A DNA stretch of 54,840 nucleotides from Microbispora triticiradicis (GCA_003260025.2 QFZU02000002.1:1-54840), one strand, 5' to 3'; positions 7,928 to 16,895 are shown, counted from the first letter of the stretch. Translations and numbers: made by a program. The notes: generated by a model from the letters alone, not told the origin.

Positions 7928-9997
7928 GTGGCGCAGCAGTACCCTCCCCAGCAGCCGCCCGGGGGGCCTTCTCCCTATTCAGGGCCGCCTTCGGGCCCGC
8001 CTTCAGGGTCGCAACCGGAGGAATCGGCCGGTTGGACCCCCGGACCGGAATCCGGGGCACAAATCGGCGCGGCCCATCCGCACGGGGGTTGGACCGGGCC
8101 AACCGGAACGGGTGATTGGGACGGCCCACAGCCCTACGGCATTCCCTTACCGGAAAGCGGACGGCATCCGGAAGGCGGACAGGGCAACGGCATTCCCTAT
8201 CCGGAGGGCGGACAGCATCAGGGCGTCGCCTATTCGCCGGGCGCCCATCCTCCGCCCGGCCCGTACGGCGGTCACCCGCAGGCCGCCCCACACGGCGGCC
8301 CGCCCCGGGGCGCCCCCTATCCACCCGTTCCGCAGCCCCCGGCCCCCGGCGGGTTTCCTTCGAACGGTGCTTTCCCGGCGCCTCCGCAGAACCCGGCCGC
8401 GTACGCCCCCGGGCGGAACCCACAGGACCCGGCCGCGTACGCTCCCGGCCAGGATCGGCAGGACCCGGCCGCGCACCCTTACGGTCAGGGTCGGCAGCCC
8501 TATGGGAACCCGCCCCCTATGCCGTCCTATCCGCAATCCCCGGCAGCACCGCCGCCGTCACCGCCGCAGAGCGCAGGCCACTACTTAGAGGGCCTACCCC
8601 AGGGAACACAGCCCCAGGGAGCGCCGTCCCAGGGACAGCCCTACTACCCGGCGCCTCAGGGCGCGCCCTACCCAGCACCTGAGGGCGCGCCGTTCCAGGG
8701 GCCACCGCAGGCAGCGGCGTTCCCGGCCGCACCGCCGCAGGGACAACCGTTCCACGGGGCGCCGCCGCAGCAAGCACCCTTCCAGGGGGCGCCGCCGCCC
8801 CAAGGCGCGCCGTTCCAGGCGGCACCGTTCCAAGGGGCACCACCCCAAGGGGCACCGTTCCAAGGAGCGCCCTTTCAGGGGGCGCCGCAGCAGCACGCGC
8901 CGTACCAGGCGGCTCCGCCGCAGCAGGCACCCCCGCCTCCGCCGGGACCGCAATGGGCGCCGCAGCCTCCGCCGCCTCCGCGCGGGCCCGCCGCCCCCTA
9001 CCCGCCGCCCGCGTGGCGTCCGCCCCGTCGCCGGTCGTCCGGGGGAGCGGTGATCGTCGCGCTGATGGGCATGCTCGCGCTCGTGTTCGTGCTGGTCGTG
9101 GTCGCGAGCGCGATGGCGCGCGTCTCCCGCGCCGAGGACCCGGTCTCCCCGATCGCGCTGCCCACCTACAGCCTTCCCCCGCTCCCTTCGCGGGAGCCCC
9201 GGGAGGACGACACCGCAGCGCCGGCCAGGCCGTCCGCCAAGCCGACGTCCCAGGCCACGAGGCGTCCGACGACGCCCACGCTGAACCGTACGGCCAAGAG
9301 CAACAGTCTCTACCGCGCCGGTTCGCCGGCCAGGACGAACTGCCCGGCCGGGAACGCCAGCATCTACAACCACGCCCAGTTCAAGGCCCTGATCCTGAAG
9401 ACGGGAAGGTGCATGGGCAACGCCTGGGCGCCGGCACTCACCCGGGCGGGCATCCCCTGGACTCCCCCGCATTACATGATCGCGGCCCGCAAGGGCAGGG
9501 GCGCCTGCGGCGACTACCCCTCTCCGGGCAGCAACGTGCCCTACTACTGCCCGAGCAACAGCACGATCTACGCGTCCACCTCGGCGATGGCCCGGGAGTA
9601 CGGCCCGCTCGGCTCCTGGAACGGGATCATCATCAGCATGATGGCCCACGAGTACGGACATCACCTCCAGAACGTGTCGGGCATCTCCGACTCCTGGTGG
9701 CAGCAGACGGTCAACTCAAGCTCCCGCAGCGGCAGGATGGCCCTCAGCCGGCGGCACGAACTGCAGGCGACCTGTTTCGGCGGCATGTTCATGCGCTCGG
9801 TCGCCGCGAGCTACCCCATCGACGGCACGCGGCGCAACACGCTCCTGTGGGCCTACAGCCATCTGGGCGACCCGCCGGGAGGGCCGCGCGACCACGGGAA
9901 CACGCGCAGCAACGCCGCCTGGTTCCGCCAGGGCTACACCCGGCCGATGGCCTACCAGTGCAATACCTGGGTAGTCGGCTCCGCGTCCGTCTCCTGA
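7928..9997 (+). CDS. Proline-rich membrane-anchored neutral zinc metallopeptidase
   Basis: 689-residue protein. Residues 1-365 are disordered, rich in Pro/Gln/Gly/Ala, with many QGAPFQGAPP-type repeats (DNA about 8640-8930). One TM segment follows (about 374-398), then an external linker and a C-terminal catalytic domain (about 460-689). The domain has MMAHEYGHHLQN with the zinc motif HEYGH starting at His574, followed by RRHELQATCFGG. Its Glu is the likely third ligand, as in the YpfJ/neutral zinc metallopeptidase family (PF04228 type). Several Cys in the external domain may form disulfides. GTG 7928 is preceded by GAAGGGGG. Topology (N-in, catalytic domain outside) is inferred. Substrate unknown. 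Confidence 0.9.
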   Translation: MAQQYPPQQPPGGPSPYSGPPSGPPSGSQPEESAGWTPGPESGAQIGAAHPHGGWTGPTGTGDWDGPQPYGIPLPESGRHPEGGQGNGIPYPEGGQHQGVAYSPGAHPPPGPYGGHPQAAPHGGPPRGAPYPPVPQPPAPGGFPSNGAFPAPPQNPAAYAPGRNPQDPAAYAPGQDRQDPAAHPYGQGRQPYGNPPPMPSYPQSPAAPPPSPPQSAGHYLEGLPQGTQPQGAPSQGQPYYPAPQGAPYPAPEGAPFQGPPQAAAFPAAPPQGQPFHGAPPQQAPFQGAPPPQGAPFQAAPFQGAPPQGAPFQGAPFQGAPQQHAPYQAAPPQQAPPPPPGPQWAPQPPPPPRGPAAPYPPPAWRPPRRRSSGGAVIVALMGMLALVFVLVVVASAMARVSRAEDPVSPIALPTYSLPPLPSREPREDDTAAPARPSAKPTSQATRRPTTPTLNRTAKSNSLYRAGSPARTNCPAGNASIYNHAQFKALILKTGRCMGNAWAPALTRAGIPWTPPHYMIAARKGRGACGDYPSPGSNVPYYCPSNSTIYASTSAMAREYGPLGSWNGIIISMMAHEYGHHLQNVSGISDSWWQQTVNSSSRSGRMALSRRHELQATCFGGMFMRSVAASYPIDGTRRNTLLWAYSHLGDPPGGPRDHGNTRSNAAWFRQGYTRPMAYQCNTWVVGSASVS

Positions 9998-10095
9998 CGG
10001 TCGACCCCGACTCCTATCTCCAGGTTTACGTCTACCTTGTCCGGATATGGTGGTTAGAATCCCTAGCCAAGCCACGGAGGAAAGAGCGGTGAGCC

Positions 10096-12102
10096 ATGCG
10101 CGGCGGGGGTCCCGCTGACGCGGCCGGGGGTTCCCGGAAGCGTCGGCGCGAAGGTCAGCGTGGCGGGAACGGGGAGCGCGGCAAAACTCCCGGCCCGCCG
10201 CCTTCACGCGACGAGGCCACCGGCTCGTCGCGACCGCGCGAGGACTCCCCCGGTCCCTCGCGAGCGCGTGCCGAGGCCTCCGGCTCCTCTGCCACCCCCG
10301 GCCCTTCGCCGGCACCCGGCGAAGCCCCTCACGGCTCCCCCGGGGCAGCGCATGAGGATCTCCACGACGCGACCATCCCGAGAAGGCTCCGGAACGAGGC
10401 CTTCCCAGGCTCCCCGCCGGGCCCTCCGTCAGGCTCCCAGGCGGCCCGGGCGGAGTCCCGGGACGACACGGTGCCAGGGACCCGGGACGAGCCCTCCGGA
10501 AACCCTCAGGCCCCGGCAGGGCCCAGAGCTCCCCGACCCTACGGAGCCCCGGGCGGTTCCCACCCGGCCCCGAGGCCGCGCGGCGGAGCGCCGCGCTTCG
10601 GGCCGCCCCTGACCCCCGCCTCCCTCATCGGCTGGACCGCGCTCTCGGCCTTCGTACCCGGCGCGGCCCACCTGCGGGCGGGCAGGCGCCGGACCGGGAT
10701 CGCCCTGCTCGTGACGTTCGGCGCCGCCCTGGCCGCCCTGGCGGTCGTGGCCTGGCGGCTGGTGGGGAACGCGGGCGCGGTGGTGCGCCCCAGCACGCTC
10801 ACCGCCATCATGGTGGGCGCGGCCGTCTGCGCGCTCGCCTGGTTCGCGCTGGTGGTCCTGTCCTTCGTGGCGCTCCGCCCGCAGCGGCTGTCGCAGACCG
10901 GGCAGGTGGTGGCGGGGATCGTCGCCGGCGTGCTGTGCGTGTCGGTGATGGCGCCGTTCGCGGTCACCGCGGGCTACATCAGGACCGCGAGCCAGACCCT
11001 CGACGCGGTGATGGCCCCGGTCGAGGGCACGACCCCCTCCCCCATCCGGGCCGAGGACCCCTGGGACGGCCGCAAGCGCGTCAACTTCCTGCTGGTCGGC
11101 GGGGACGCCGCGGGCAATCGGGTCGGGGTGCGCACCGACTCGATGACCGTGGCGAGCGTGAACGTCGCGACCGGCAACACCGTCCTGTTCAGCCTGCCGC
11201 GCAACCTGCAGTACGTCCGCTTCCCCGCGAGCAGTCCCCTGCACAAGGTGTTCCCCGACGGCTTCAACGTCGATGGAGAGGGCCTGCTCAACTCGGTCTG
11301 GTACTACGCCGACAACAACCCGCAGGTCATGGGGGGCAAGAACCGGGGCGCGCAGGCGCTGAAGGACGCCATCGGCTACACGCTCGGCCTGCACATCGAC
11401 TACTACGCGATGGTCGACATGTTCGGCTTCGCGGCCATGATCGACGCCCTGGGCGGCCTCGACATCCGGGTCGAGCGGGACATCAAGTGGGGCGGCCACT
11501 TCGGCACGGCCGGGACCATCAAGGCCGGCTACCGGAGGCTGAGCGGCGAGGAGGTGCTCTGGTACGGCCGTTCCCGGGTCGACAGCGACGACTTCTCCCG
11601 GATGTCCCGCCAGCGGTGCGTCATCGGCGCGCTCGCCCAGCAGGCGACCCCGTCCAAGGTCCTCGCGAACTTCACCAGGATCGCCGCCGCGGCCCGCCAC
11701 ATGTTCCGCACCGACATCCCCCGCGACCTGCTGGAGCACCTCGTGCCGCTCGGCATGAAGGTGCGCAGCGCCAAGATCACCAGCCTCCAGTTCGTGCCGC
11801 CGCTCATTCACACCGGCAACCCGGACTGGGACAAGATCAGGGAGCTCACGAAGAAGGCGATCCGCGAGTCCATGGCCGACCAGGTGCCCATCGCGGCGAC
11901 GGCCTCCCCCATGGTCACCGCCGGCGCCTCCGGCACGGCCTCCGCGTCCGCCTCCGGTTCGCCCGGCGCGTCCCCCTCGTCCGCCACCTCGTCCACCCCG
12001 TCGCCGTCCCGCACGCCGATCGTGGCCGACGCGGGCGGCAGGAAGACCCCCACCCCGAACGACAAGGCCGCCAAGACCCTCGCGGAGCTGTGCGGCTTCT
12101 GA
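10096..12102 (+). CDS. LytR-CpsA-Psr (LCP) family protein
   Basis: 668-residue membrane protein of the LCP family, whose members transfer undecaprenyl-linked glycopolymers to peptidoglycan. Residues 1-170 are a Pro/Ser/Arg-rich cytoplasmic tail. About four TM segments follow (175-300). The LCP domain (about 325-560) shows RVNFLLVGGDAAGN, VRTDSMTVASVN, FSLPRNLQYV and LSGEEVLWYGRSRVDSDDFSRMSRQ, including the conserved Arg/Asp positions. The C-terminus is Ser/Ala/Thr-rich and ends in KTLAELCGF. ATG 10096 is used; GGAGG lies 16 nt upstream and GGTGAG is nearer. Four TMs instead of one is unusual for an LCP but occurs in actinobacteria. Confidence 0.92.
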   Translation: MRGGGPADAAGGSRKRRREGQRGGNGERGKTPGPPPSRDEATGSSRPREDSPGPSRARAEASGSSATPGPSPAPGEAPHGSPGAAHEDLHDATIPRRLRNEAFPGSPPGPPSGSQAARAESRDDTVPGTRDEPSGNPQAPAGPRAPRPYGAPGGSHPAPRPRGGAPRFGPPLTPASLIGWTALSAFVPGAAHLRAGRRRTGIALLVTFGAALAALAVVAWRLVGNAGAVVRPSTLTAIMVGAAVCALAWFALVVLSFVALRPQRLSQTGQVVAGIVAGVLCVSVMAPFAVTAGYIRTASQTLDAVMAPVEGTTPSPIRAEDPWDGRKRVNFLLVGGDAAGNRVGVRTDSMTVASVNVATGNTVLFSLPRNLQYVRFPASSPLHKVFPDGFNVDGEGLLNSVWYYADNNPQVMGGKNRGAQALKDAIGYTLGLHIDYYAMVDMFGFAAMIDALGGLDIRVERDIKWGGHFGTAGTIKAGYRRLSGEEVLWYGRSRVDSDDFSRMSRQRCVIGALAQQATPSKVLANFTRIAAAARHMFRTDIPRDLLEHLVPLGMKVRSAKITSLQFVPPLIHTGNPDWDKIRELTKKAIRESMADQVPIAATASPMVTAGASGTASASASGSPGASPSSATSSTPSPSRTPIVADAGGRKTPTPNDKAAKTLAELCGF

Positions 12103-12204
12103 CCGCGCGCCGCTGAGGATTTCCCGCGAAGCCGTGGACGGCGCCGCCGGTATGCAGGAGGGTTGTCACGTAACGTATCCACCCCGTCACGAAGTGGAAC
12201 CGTC

Positions 12205-13566
12205 GTGCGCGTACTCATCCAGTTGCGTCCGTCCCCCGATGTGGTCGCCGCCGTCGCCGACCCGTCGGTCCCGTCCTCGGCCTCCGACGTGGCCGACGAT
12301 CTGCCCGGGATCGTCATCGACCACTCGTACGCCCCGGTGGCCGTGCCCCAGCCGATGCCCGCGGTCCCCGGCGGGGACCCGCTGTCGCTCAACCAGCCCC
12401 TGATCTTCTCCATGGCGCCGCAGGACGCCTCCGTCGTGGTCCGCGGGGAGATCGCCGACGACGAGCTGACCAGCAGGATCACACTGCTGCCCGCGACCCG
12501 CCGCGACGTGGTCGCGGTGTACGCCGACCCGGCCATCGAGACCACGCTCACCTGCGCCGGCGACCCTCCCGTGGGCGACTGGCACGACGTCGAGCGGCTG
12601 CTGTGCCTGCCCGATCTCGCGGCCGAGGGCCTGGACGGCTCCGGCGTCCCCCTCGCGGTCGTCGACACGGGCATCAACGCGGCGTACGTCTCCGCGGCGC
12701 GCGGCCGGGAGGTCACCGTCGATCACGAACGCAGCTGGAACCCCAAGAGCGTCTCCGGAACGCCGGGGGACTTCGCGGTCGACCACGGCTCGATGTGCGC
12801 CTTCGACGCGCTCATCGCCGCGCCGAAGGCGTCTCTCGTCGACGTGCCCGTGCTGCTGTCGCGGCGGCAGGGCGGTTCGACGCTCGACGGCCTGCTGTCC
12901 GACGCGATCTCCGCGTACGCGCACCTGCGCGAGGTCCTCGACGCCCAGCCGGCCGAGTCCCGGGCGCTCGTCGTGACCAACAGCTGGGGGTCGTTCTCGC
13001 CGCGCTGGGACTTCCCGCCCGGCCATCCCGGCAACTACTCCGACAATCCCGCCCATCCGTTCAACCTGATCGTCGGCAGCCTGGCCGAGGCGGGGGCGGA
13101 CATCCTGTTCGCCGCGGGCAACTGCGGCACGCAGTGCCGCGACAGCAGGTGCGCCTACCCGGACCGGCCCATCGTCGGGGCCAACTCCCACCCGCGTGCC
13201 CTGTCCATCGGCGGGATCGACACGGGCGGGACGCGCGTCGGCTACTCCTCCCAGGGCCCCGGGCGGCTGGCCGCGCGCAAGCCGGATCTGTGCGCCTACA
13301 CCCACTTCACCGGTTCCCGCGCACTCGGCGACACCGAGCCCGACTCCGGCACCTCGGCGGCCTGCCCCGTCGCGGCGGGGCTGGTCGCCGCCGTCCGCAC
13401 CCGGTGGCCGTCGTCCACGCTCTCACCGGCCCAGCTCAGGACCCTGCTGCGGCGGACGGCCGACGACCGCAGTGCCGTAGGGTATGACCACGACTACGGG
13501 TACGGCGTGGTCGACGCCGCCGGCGTCATCGCCGCGCTGCGCCGCCGGGCGGCCAAGGCCGCCTGA
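12205..13566 (+). CDS. Subtilisin-like S8 serine peptidase (no signal peptide)
   Basis: 453-residue S8 peptidase. The catalytic residues are visible: Asp154 in VVDTGIN, His194 in VDHGSMCA, oxyanion Asn306 in FAAGNCG and Ser384 in SGTSAACP. Residues 1-130 are an N-terminal region beginning VRVLIQLRPSP, with no signal peptide or TM segment, so the enzyme is probably cytoplasmic. GTG 12205 starts at the first conserved-looking residues; an upstream TTG would add an implausible tail. It is the first gene of an operon with a 90-residue protein (13682) and a P-loop kinase (13951). The 3' end overlaps a triplicated 29-bp palindromic repeat. Confidence 0.9.
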   Translation: MRVLIQLRPSPDVVAAVADPSVPSSASDVADDLPGIVIDHSYAPVAVPQPMPAVPGGDPLSLNQPLIFSMAPQDASVVVRGEIADDELTSRITLLPATRRDVVAVYADPAIETTLTCAGDPPVGDWHDVERLLCLPDLAAEGLDGSGVPLAVVDTGINAAYVSAARGREVTVDHERSWNPKSVSGTPGDFAVDHGSMCAFDALIAAPKASLVDVPVLLSRRQGGSTLDGLLSDAISAYAHLREVLDAQPAESRALVVTNSWGSFSPRWDFPPGHPGNYSDNPAHPFNLIVGSLAEAGADILFAAGNCGTQCRDSRCAYPDRPIVGANSHPRALSIGGIDTGGTRVGYSSQGPGRLAARKPDLCAYTHFTGSRALGDTEPDSGTSAACPVAAGLVAAVRTRWPSSTLSPAQLRTLLRRTADDRSAVGYDHDYGYGVVDAAGVIAALRRRAAKAA

Positions 13567-13633
13567 AAGCCGCTCGGGCGGCCAAGGCCGCCTGAAAGCC
13601 GCTCGGGCGGCCAAGGCCGCCTGAGAGCCGCCG
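13547..13633. repeat. 29-bp tandem repeat with internal palindrome, three copies
   Basis: Units start at 13547, 13576 and 13605. Each begins GGGCGGCCAAGGCCGCC, in which GGCGGCC and GGCCGCC are perfect inverted arms, and continues TGARAGCCGCY. The first unit contains the stop codon of the S8 peptidase. Each copy could form a short hairpin in the mRNA between the peptidase and the downstream small gene. Confidence 0.9.
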
Positions 13634-13681
13634 CGTGGCCCCGGCCGGGCGGCGTCGTACACGACAGGGGAAGGCGGACCC

Positions 13682-13954
13682 GTGGCCGAAGTGCTGATCA
13701 CCGTGCGACTGCCCGCACCCGCGACCCTGGAGTCGGCCATGCGGCATCTCGACCTCGCCGAGGACGAGGTCGACACCGCCTACGGGCTGGTGCCGGTCGA
13801 CCCCCGCAGGAACCTGTACGTCCTGCGGGTGACGGAGAGCGCGGGACGGCGCGTGGGCGACACCGGCGCCGGACCGCGCGGCGGGGACCGTCCGCGTGCG
13901 GAGGGCGGGCCGTACTCCGATCCGCCGATCGAGCCGTACGGCCCGCCGCGATGA
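13682..13954 (+). CDS. Small 90-residue protein in S8 peptidase operon
   Basis: Unrecognised. It starts at GTG 13682 after GGGGAAGGCG. The first 60 residues ([14 protein letters not shown], then a helix [16 protein letters not shown], then [17 protein letters not shown]) look like a small beta-alpha-beta fold. The tail (60-90) is Gly/Pro/Arg-rich and disordered. The opening resembles the opening of the neighbouring S8 peptidase (RVLIQLRPSP), and the size and strand-helix-strand pattern are compatible with an I9-type subtilisin propeptide or inhibitor; this is inference. It overlaps the kinase gene by 4 nt (ATGA). Confidence 0.72.
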   Translation: MAEVLITVRLPAPATLESAMRHLDLAEDEVDTAYGLVPVDPRRNLYVLRVTESAGRRVGDTGAGPRGGDRPRAEGGPYSDPPIEPYGPPR

Positions 13955-14517
13955 CCGGCACCGTCTGGATCGTGTCGGGGCCGCCGGGGGCGGGCAAGTC
14001 GACGGTCTGCGATCTGCTGCTGGCCCGCCTCGACCCGGTCCCCGCACTGCTCGACAAGGACACGATGTACGGCGGCTTCGTCGGGGCGACCCTCGCCGCG
14101 TACGGCAGGCCGCCGGGCGAGCGCGAAGGGCCGTGGTACGACGAGCACGTCAAGCGGTTCGAGTACGACGGCATGACGGCGACCGCCCGGGAGATCCGGT
14201 CCCACGGCTGCCCGGTCATGCTGGGCGGTCCGTTCACCTCCCAGGTGCACGACGCGGCGCGCTGGCACGCGTGGGTGGAGGCCCTGGGCGGCCCGGAGGT
14301 GCGCCTCCTCTGGATCCGCTCCGACGGCCCCACGCTGCGCGAGCGGCTGGTGCGCCGGGGCCTCGCCAGGGACGGGCAGAAGCTGGAGAGGTTCGCCGAC
14401 TACCTGCGTGCCATCCGGGTCGACGAACCGCCCGCCGTGCCGTACGACGAGATCGACAACCGCCTCGGCGCGCCCCCGCTGGAGGCCCAGATCGACCGGC
14501 TCCTGGTGAGAGGGTAA
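13951..14517 (+). CDS. P-loop kinase / AAA_33-type ATP-binding protein
   Basis: 188-residue P-loop NTPase with Walker [10 protein letters not shown] (residues 9-17) right at the N-terminus, and [12 protein letters not shown] after the second strand, where kinases bind the acceptor. [19 protein letters not shown] resembles the LID/arginine region of gluconate-kinase, zeta-toxin or AAA_33 proteins. Start ATG overlaps the preceding small gene by 4 nt. Substrate unknown; a small-molecule or aminoglycoside kinase is as likely as anything linked to the protease. Confidence 0.85.
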   Translation: MTGTVWIVSGPPGAGKSTVCDLLLARLDPVPALLDKDTMYGGFVGATLAAYGRPPGEREGPWYDEHVKRFEYDGMTATAREIRSHGCPVMLGGPFTSQVHDAARWHAWVEALGGPEVRLLWIRSDGPTLRERLVRRGLARDGQKLERFADYLRAIRVDEPPAVPYDEIDNRLGAPPLEAQIDRLLVRG

Positions 14518-14526
14518 GCGGCGTCC

Positions 14527-15162
14527 TCACCCGTTCCCGAGTGGCGCTCCGGATGCCGGCGGTGCGTCACGCGTCAGCGGTGATCGTTCCGGGACGGCTT
14601 GGAACGCCTGGATCACGAGTGCGGCGAAGCGCCTGGACGCCGCGATCCGGACGGCCGCCGACGTCGCGTGGATGCCCCGGTGGGCGGAGAGCATGAGGAT
14701 CAGGTCGTCCAGGACGAAGTCGGCGCGCAGGTGACCGGTCTTCTTGGCGCGGCGGGCGAGTCCGGCGACCGCGTTCAACGTGCGTTCACGGCCCGCCGCG
14801 AGATCCACCTGGCCGGGATAGGCCGCCATGAAGGCGTCGGTGAAGCCTCGGTTGCGGGCGTGCAGGTCACAGATCTTCTCGACGACGAGGCGGAAGCCGC
14901 GCCACGCGTCCGGGTCGGCGCTCCCCTCGTCGACGATGGCGTAGCAGGCGCGCATCTCGTCCTCGAACGCTTCGGTGACCAGCGTCTGCTTCGTCGGGAA
15001 ACGGCGATACAGGGTGGCGGGGCCGACTCCGGCGCGCCGGGCGATCTCCCGCATCGGGACGTCCAGGCCTTCGGCGGCGAAAAGCGCGCGAGCCGCGCCG
15101 AGGATGCGCTCACGGTTGTCCAGGGCGTCGGAACGCAGGATGTGAGGCGGAGGGTCGGTCAC
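14527..15162 (-). CDS. TetR/AcrR-family regulator
   Basis: 211-residue TetR-type repressor. The HTH is visible as MREIARRAGVGPATLYRRF followed by PTKQTLVTEAF, inside a helical N-terminal domain beginning LDNRERILGAARALFAAEG. The C-terminal ligand-binding domain is variable. GTG 15162 is chosen with GAGAG just upstream; a GTG three codons earlier is possible. It is divergent from the oxidoreductase gene at 15307, and two identical palindromes lie in the shared region, so it probably represses that gene and itself. The effector is likely a substrate or electrophile handled by the oxidoreductase (inference). Confidence 0.93.
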   Translation of the reverse strand: MTDPPPHILRSDALDNRERILGAARALFAAEGLDVPMREIARRAGVGPATLYRRFPTKQTLVTEAFEDEMRACYAIVDEGSADPDAWRGFRLVVEKICDLHARNRGFTDAFMAAYPGQVDLAAGRERTLNAVAGLARRAKKTGHLRADFVLDDLILMLSAHRGIHATSAAVRIAASRRFAALVIQAFQAVPERSPLTRDAPPASGAPLGNG

Positions 15163-15251
15163 CGCTCTCACTTTAGCCAAGTGGACGGTGGCGTCCGTTA
15201 CGGTCCGAGAGCACGGACGCCGCCGCGCGTCGTGGAGCATTCCCAGCATCC

Positions 15252-15282
15252 GGCCGGTACCGGCCCATGCGCCGGTACCGGC
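15252..15282. promoter_or_regulatory. Twin perfect palindromes, candidate TetR operators
   Basis: GCCGGTACCGGC, a perfect 12-bp palindrome, occurs at 15253-15264 (14 bp if flanking G/C is counted) and again at 15271-15282, 18 bp apart. They lie just upstream of the ribosome-binding site of the oxidoreductase gene, in the divergent region with the TetR gene. A weaker inverted repeat GGACG-N4-CGTCC is at 15183-15196. Confidence 0.6.
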
Positions 15283-15306
15283 CCATCCCAGAAGGTGGAG
15301 ACGACA

Positions 15307-16269
15307 GTGTTGGCAGTCGCGATCCGGGAGTTCGGAAGTCCAGAAGGCCTGGCGCTCATCGACCGGACGGCCCCGGTTCCCGCCGCCGGACAGGTGCTGA
15401 TCGCCACGGAGGCGATCGGCGTCGGCGGCGTCGACGCCGTGATCCGGAGTGGCGCCCTGGCCGCCTACGGCTTCGAGAAGGGCCACATCCCCGGCAGTGA
15501 GGTGGCGGGCGCCGTGATCGCCGCGGGCGACGACGTCGACACCTCGTGGATCGGTCAGCGGGTGTGGGCGTTCACCGGGCTGGGCGGCGGCTACGCCGAA
15601 CAGGCGATCGCCTCGGTCGAGGAGATCGTCCCCCTCCCCGCCGGCCTGTCCGCCGTCGACGCGGTGACGCTCGGCAGCTCCGGTGTTGTGGCCCACTTCG
15701 GCCTCTCCCATGCCCGCTTCGCGCCCGGCGAGTCGGTGCTGGTGCGCGGTGCGGCCGGCAGCATCGGGATCATGACGGTCCAGCTCGCGGCGCGCGGCGG
15801 CGCCGGCGCGGTGGCGGTCACGACCTCGTCGCTCCAGCGTGGCGAGCGCCTGCGCGCGCTCGGCGCGACCCACGTGCTGGACCGCTCCGGCGACGGCGGC
15901 AGGCACGCTCCCGCCGGCTACGACGTCGTCATCGACGTCGTGGCCGGCCCCGACCTGCCCTCCTTCCTCGCCATGCTCAACCCGAACGGCCGCATGGTCG
16001 TCGTCGGCGCCGTCGGAGGGCACCCGCCCGCGGACTTCGGCACGACGATGATGGCGGCGTTCCGGAAGTCGACGTCCTTCGCCACCTTCAGCGCCGACAC
16101 CGTGGCCGCACCCGACCGGCGGGCCGTGCGGACCGGGCAGTTCGCCGCCGCGAGCCGCGGCGAGCTGCGCACGGTGGTGCACGAGGTGCTGCCGCTGGAA
16201 CAGGCCGTGTCGGCGCACTACAAGATGGACGCCGGCGAGGTGTTCGGCAGGGTCGTCCTCACCCCGTAG
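15307..16269 (+). CDS. Quinone oxidoreductase-like zinc-independent MDR dehydrogenase
   Basis: 320-residue medium-chain dehydrogenase/reductase. The N-terminal GroES-like domain includes GHIPGSEVAGAVIAAGDDVD. The Rossmann domain contains VLVRGAAGSIGIMTVQLAARG, the nucleotide-binding motif. No Cys/His cluster for structural or catalytic zinc is seen, which fits the quinone oxidoreductase (QOR) branch using NADPH. GTG 15307 follows GGTGGAG by 6-7 nt; a TTG next codon is an alternative. It is regulated, by inference, by the divergent TetR through the twin palindromes. Substrate unknown. Confidence 0.92.
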   Translation: MLAVAIREFGSPEGLALIDRTAPVPAAGQVLIATEAIGVGGVDAVIRSGALAAYGFEKGHIPGSEVAGAVIAAGDDVDTSWIGQRVWAFTGLGGGYAEQAIASVEEIVPLPAGLSAVDAVTLGSSGVVAHFGLSHARFAPGESVLVRGAAGSIGIMTVQLAARGGAGAVAVTTSSLQRGERLRALGATHVLDRSGDGGRHAPAGYDVVIDVVAGPDLPSFLAMLNPNGRMVVVGAVGGHPPADFGTTMMAAFRKSTSFATFSADTVAAPDRRAVRTGQFAAASRGELRTVVHEVLPLEQAVSAHYKMDAGEVFGRVVLTP

Positions 16270-16298
16270 TCCTCACCGTGTAGTCCTCGCGTCGCAGG

Positions 16299-16895
16299 TC
16301 ACACGATCTCGTGGCCGTACGCGGCGGCGAGGGGCCCCAGGTCGGGGACGCCGAAGACCGCGCGCATCGACGCGAACACCTCGGCCTTGTCCTCGCCGTA
16401 CCGGCGGACATGGGCCGCGTAGGCGTCGGCGGTGACGAATCTCGGCGGGTCGGTCTTGGTGTGGAACTTGTCCGCGAACATCACGAGCTCCTCCTCGGCC
16501 GACTCCGCGAGGTAGTCGCGGGGCGGCAGCGGCAGCCCCTGTCGCAGCACGTCCTCCCGGCTGATCCCCACACCGGTGTGGTGGGAGCAGAACCGGCACA
16601 GGCTCTCGGGCAGGCCCTCCGCGCGGAGCAGTTCGTGACCGAGGATCCCGTGGCGCACGTAACCGGCGTGGTCGAGCCGTCCGTCCTCGTCGTAGAGCCG
16701 GTAGACGCCGATGTCGTGCAGGAGGCTGCCGGCCCGCACCAGCTCGGCGTCGACGTCGAGCCCGGCGTGGCCGGCCAGTCGCAGGGCGATCGCGCAGACG
16801 ATCTCGCAGTGCGTGTGGACGAGGTCGAACGCCTCCTCCGAGGGCGCGTGTCTCTCGTGCAGCGCACGGATCTCAGCGTCCGTCGGAAGCCGCAT
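16299..16895 (-). CDS. HD-domain phosphohydrolase family protein
   Basis: 198-residue protein of the HD superfamily of metal-dependent phosphohydrolases. Seen: an upstream His (VHTHCEIVCAIALRL), the HD doublet in GSLLHDIGVYRL, further His residues in DHAGYVRHGILGHELL and SHHTGVG, and an Asp in FADKFHTKTDPP. This spacing matches small stand-alone HD proteins such as the YedJ/UPF0324-like hydrolases. It lies 29 bp beyond the oxidoreductase gene and is convergent with it. The substrate is not predictable; nucleotides are common for the fold. Confidence 0.9.
   Translation of the reverse strand: MRLPTDAEIRALHERHAPSEEAFDLVHTHCEIVCAIALRLAGHAGLDVDAELVRAGSLLHDIGVYRLYDEDGRLDHAGYVRHGILGHELLRAEGLPESLCRFCSHHTGVGISREDVLRQGLPLPPRDYLAESAEEELVMFADKFHTKTDPPRFVTADAYAAHVRRYGEDKAEVFASMRAVFGVPDLGPLAAAYGHEIV

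Noticed and set aside
8640..8930. Regularly repeated DNA in the proline-rich region, considered as a CRISPR-like array
   Set aside because: The repeats are short, adjacent, in-frame codon repeats encoding QGAPFQ-type peptides, without unique spacers.
8594..9664. Antisense frame over the proline-rich metallopeptidase, with Leu/Arg-rich repeats
   Set aside because: It is generated by the Pro/Gln repeats of the sense strand; no start site or domain.
14527..16218. Very long minus-strand frame covering both the TetR gene and the antisense of the oxidoreductase gene
   Set aside because: Only the part to 15162 has TetR motifs; the rest is an antisense shadow of the plus-strand oxidoreductase in GC-rich DNA.
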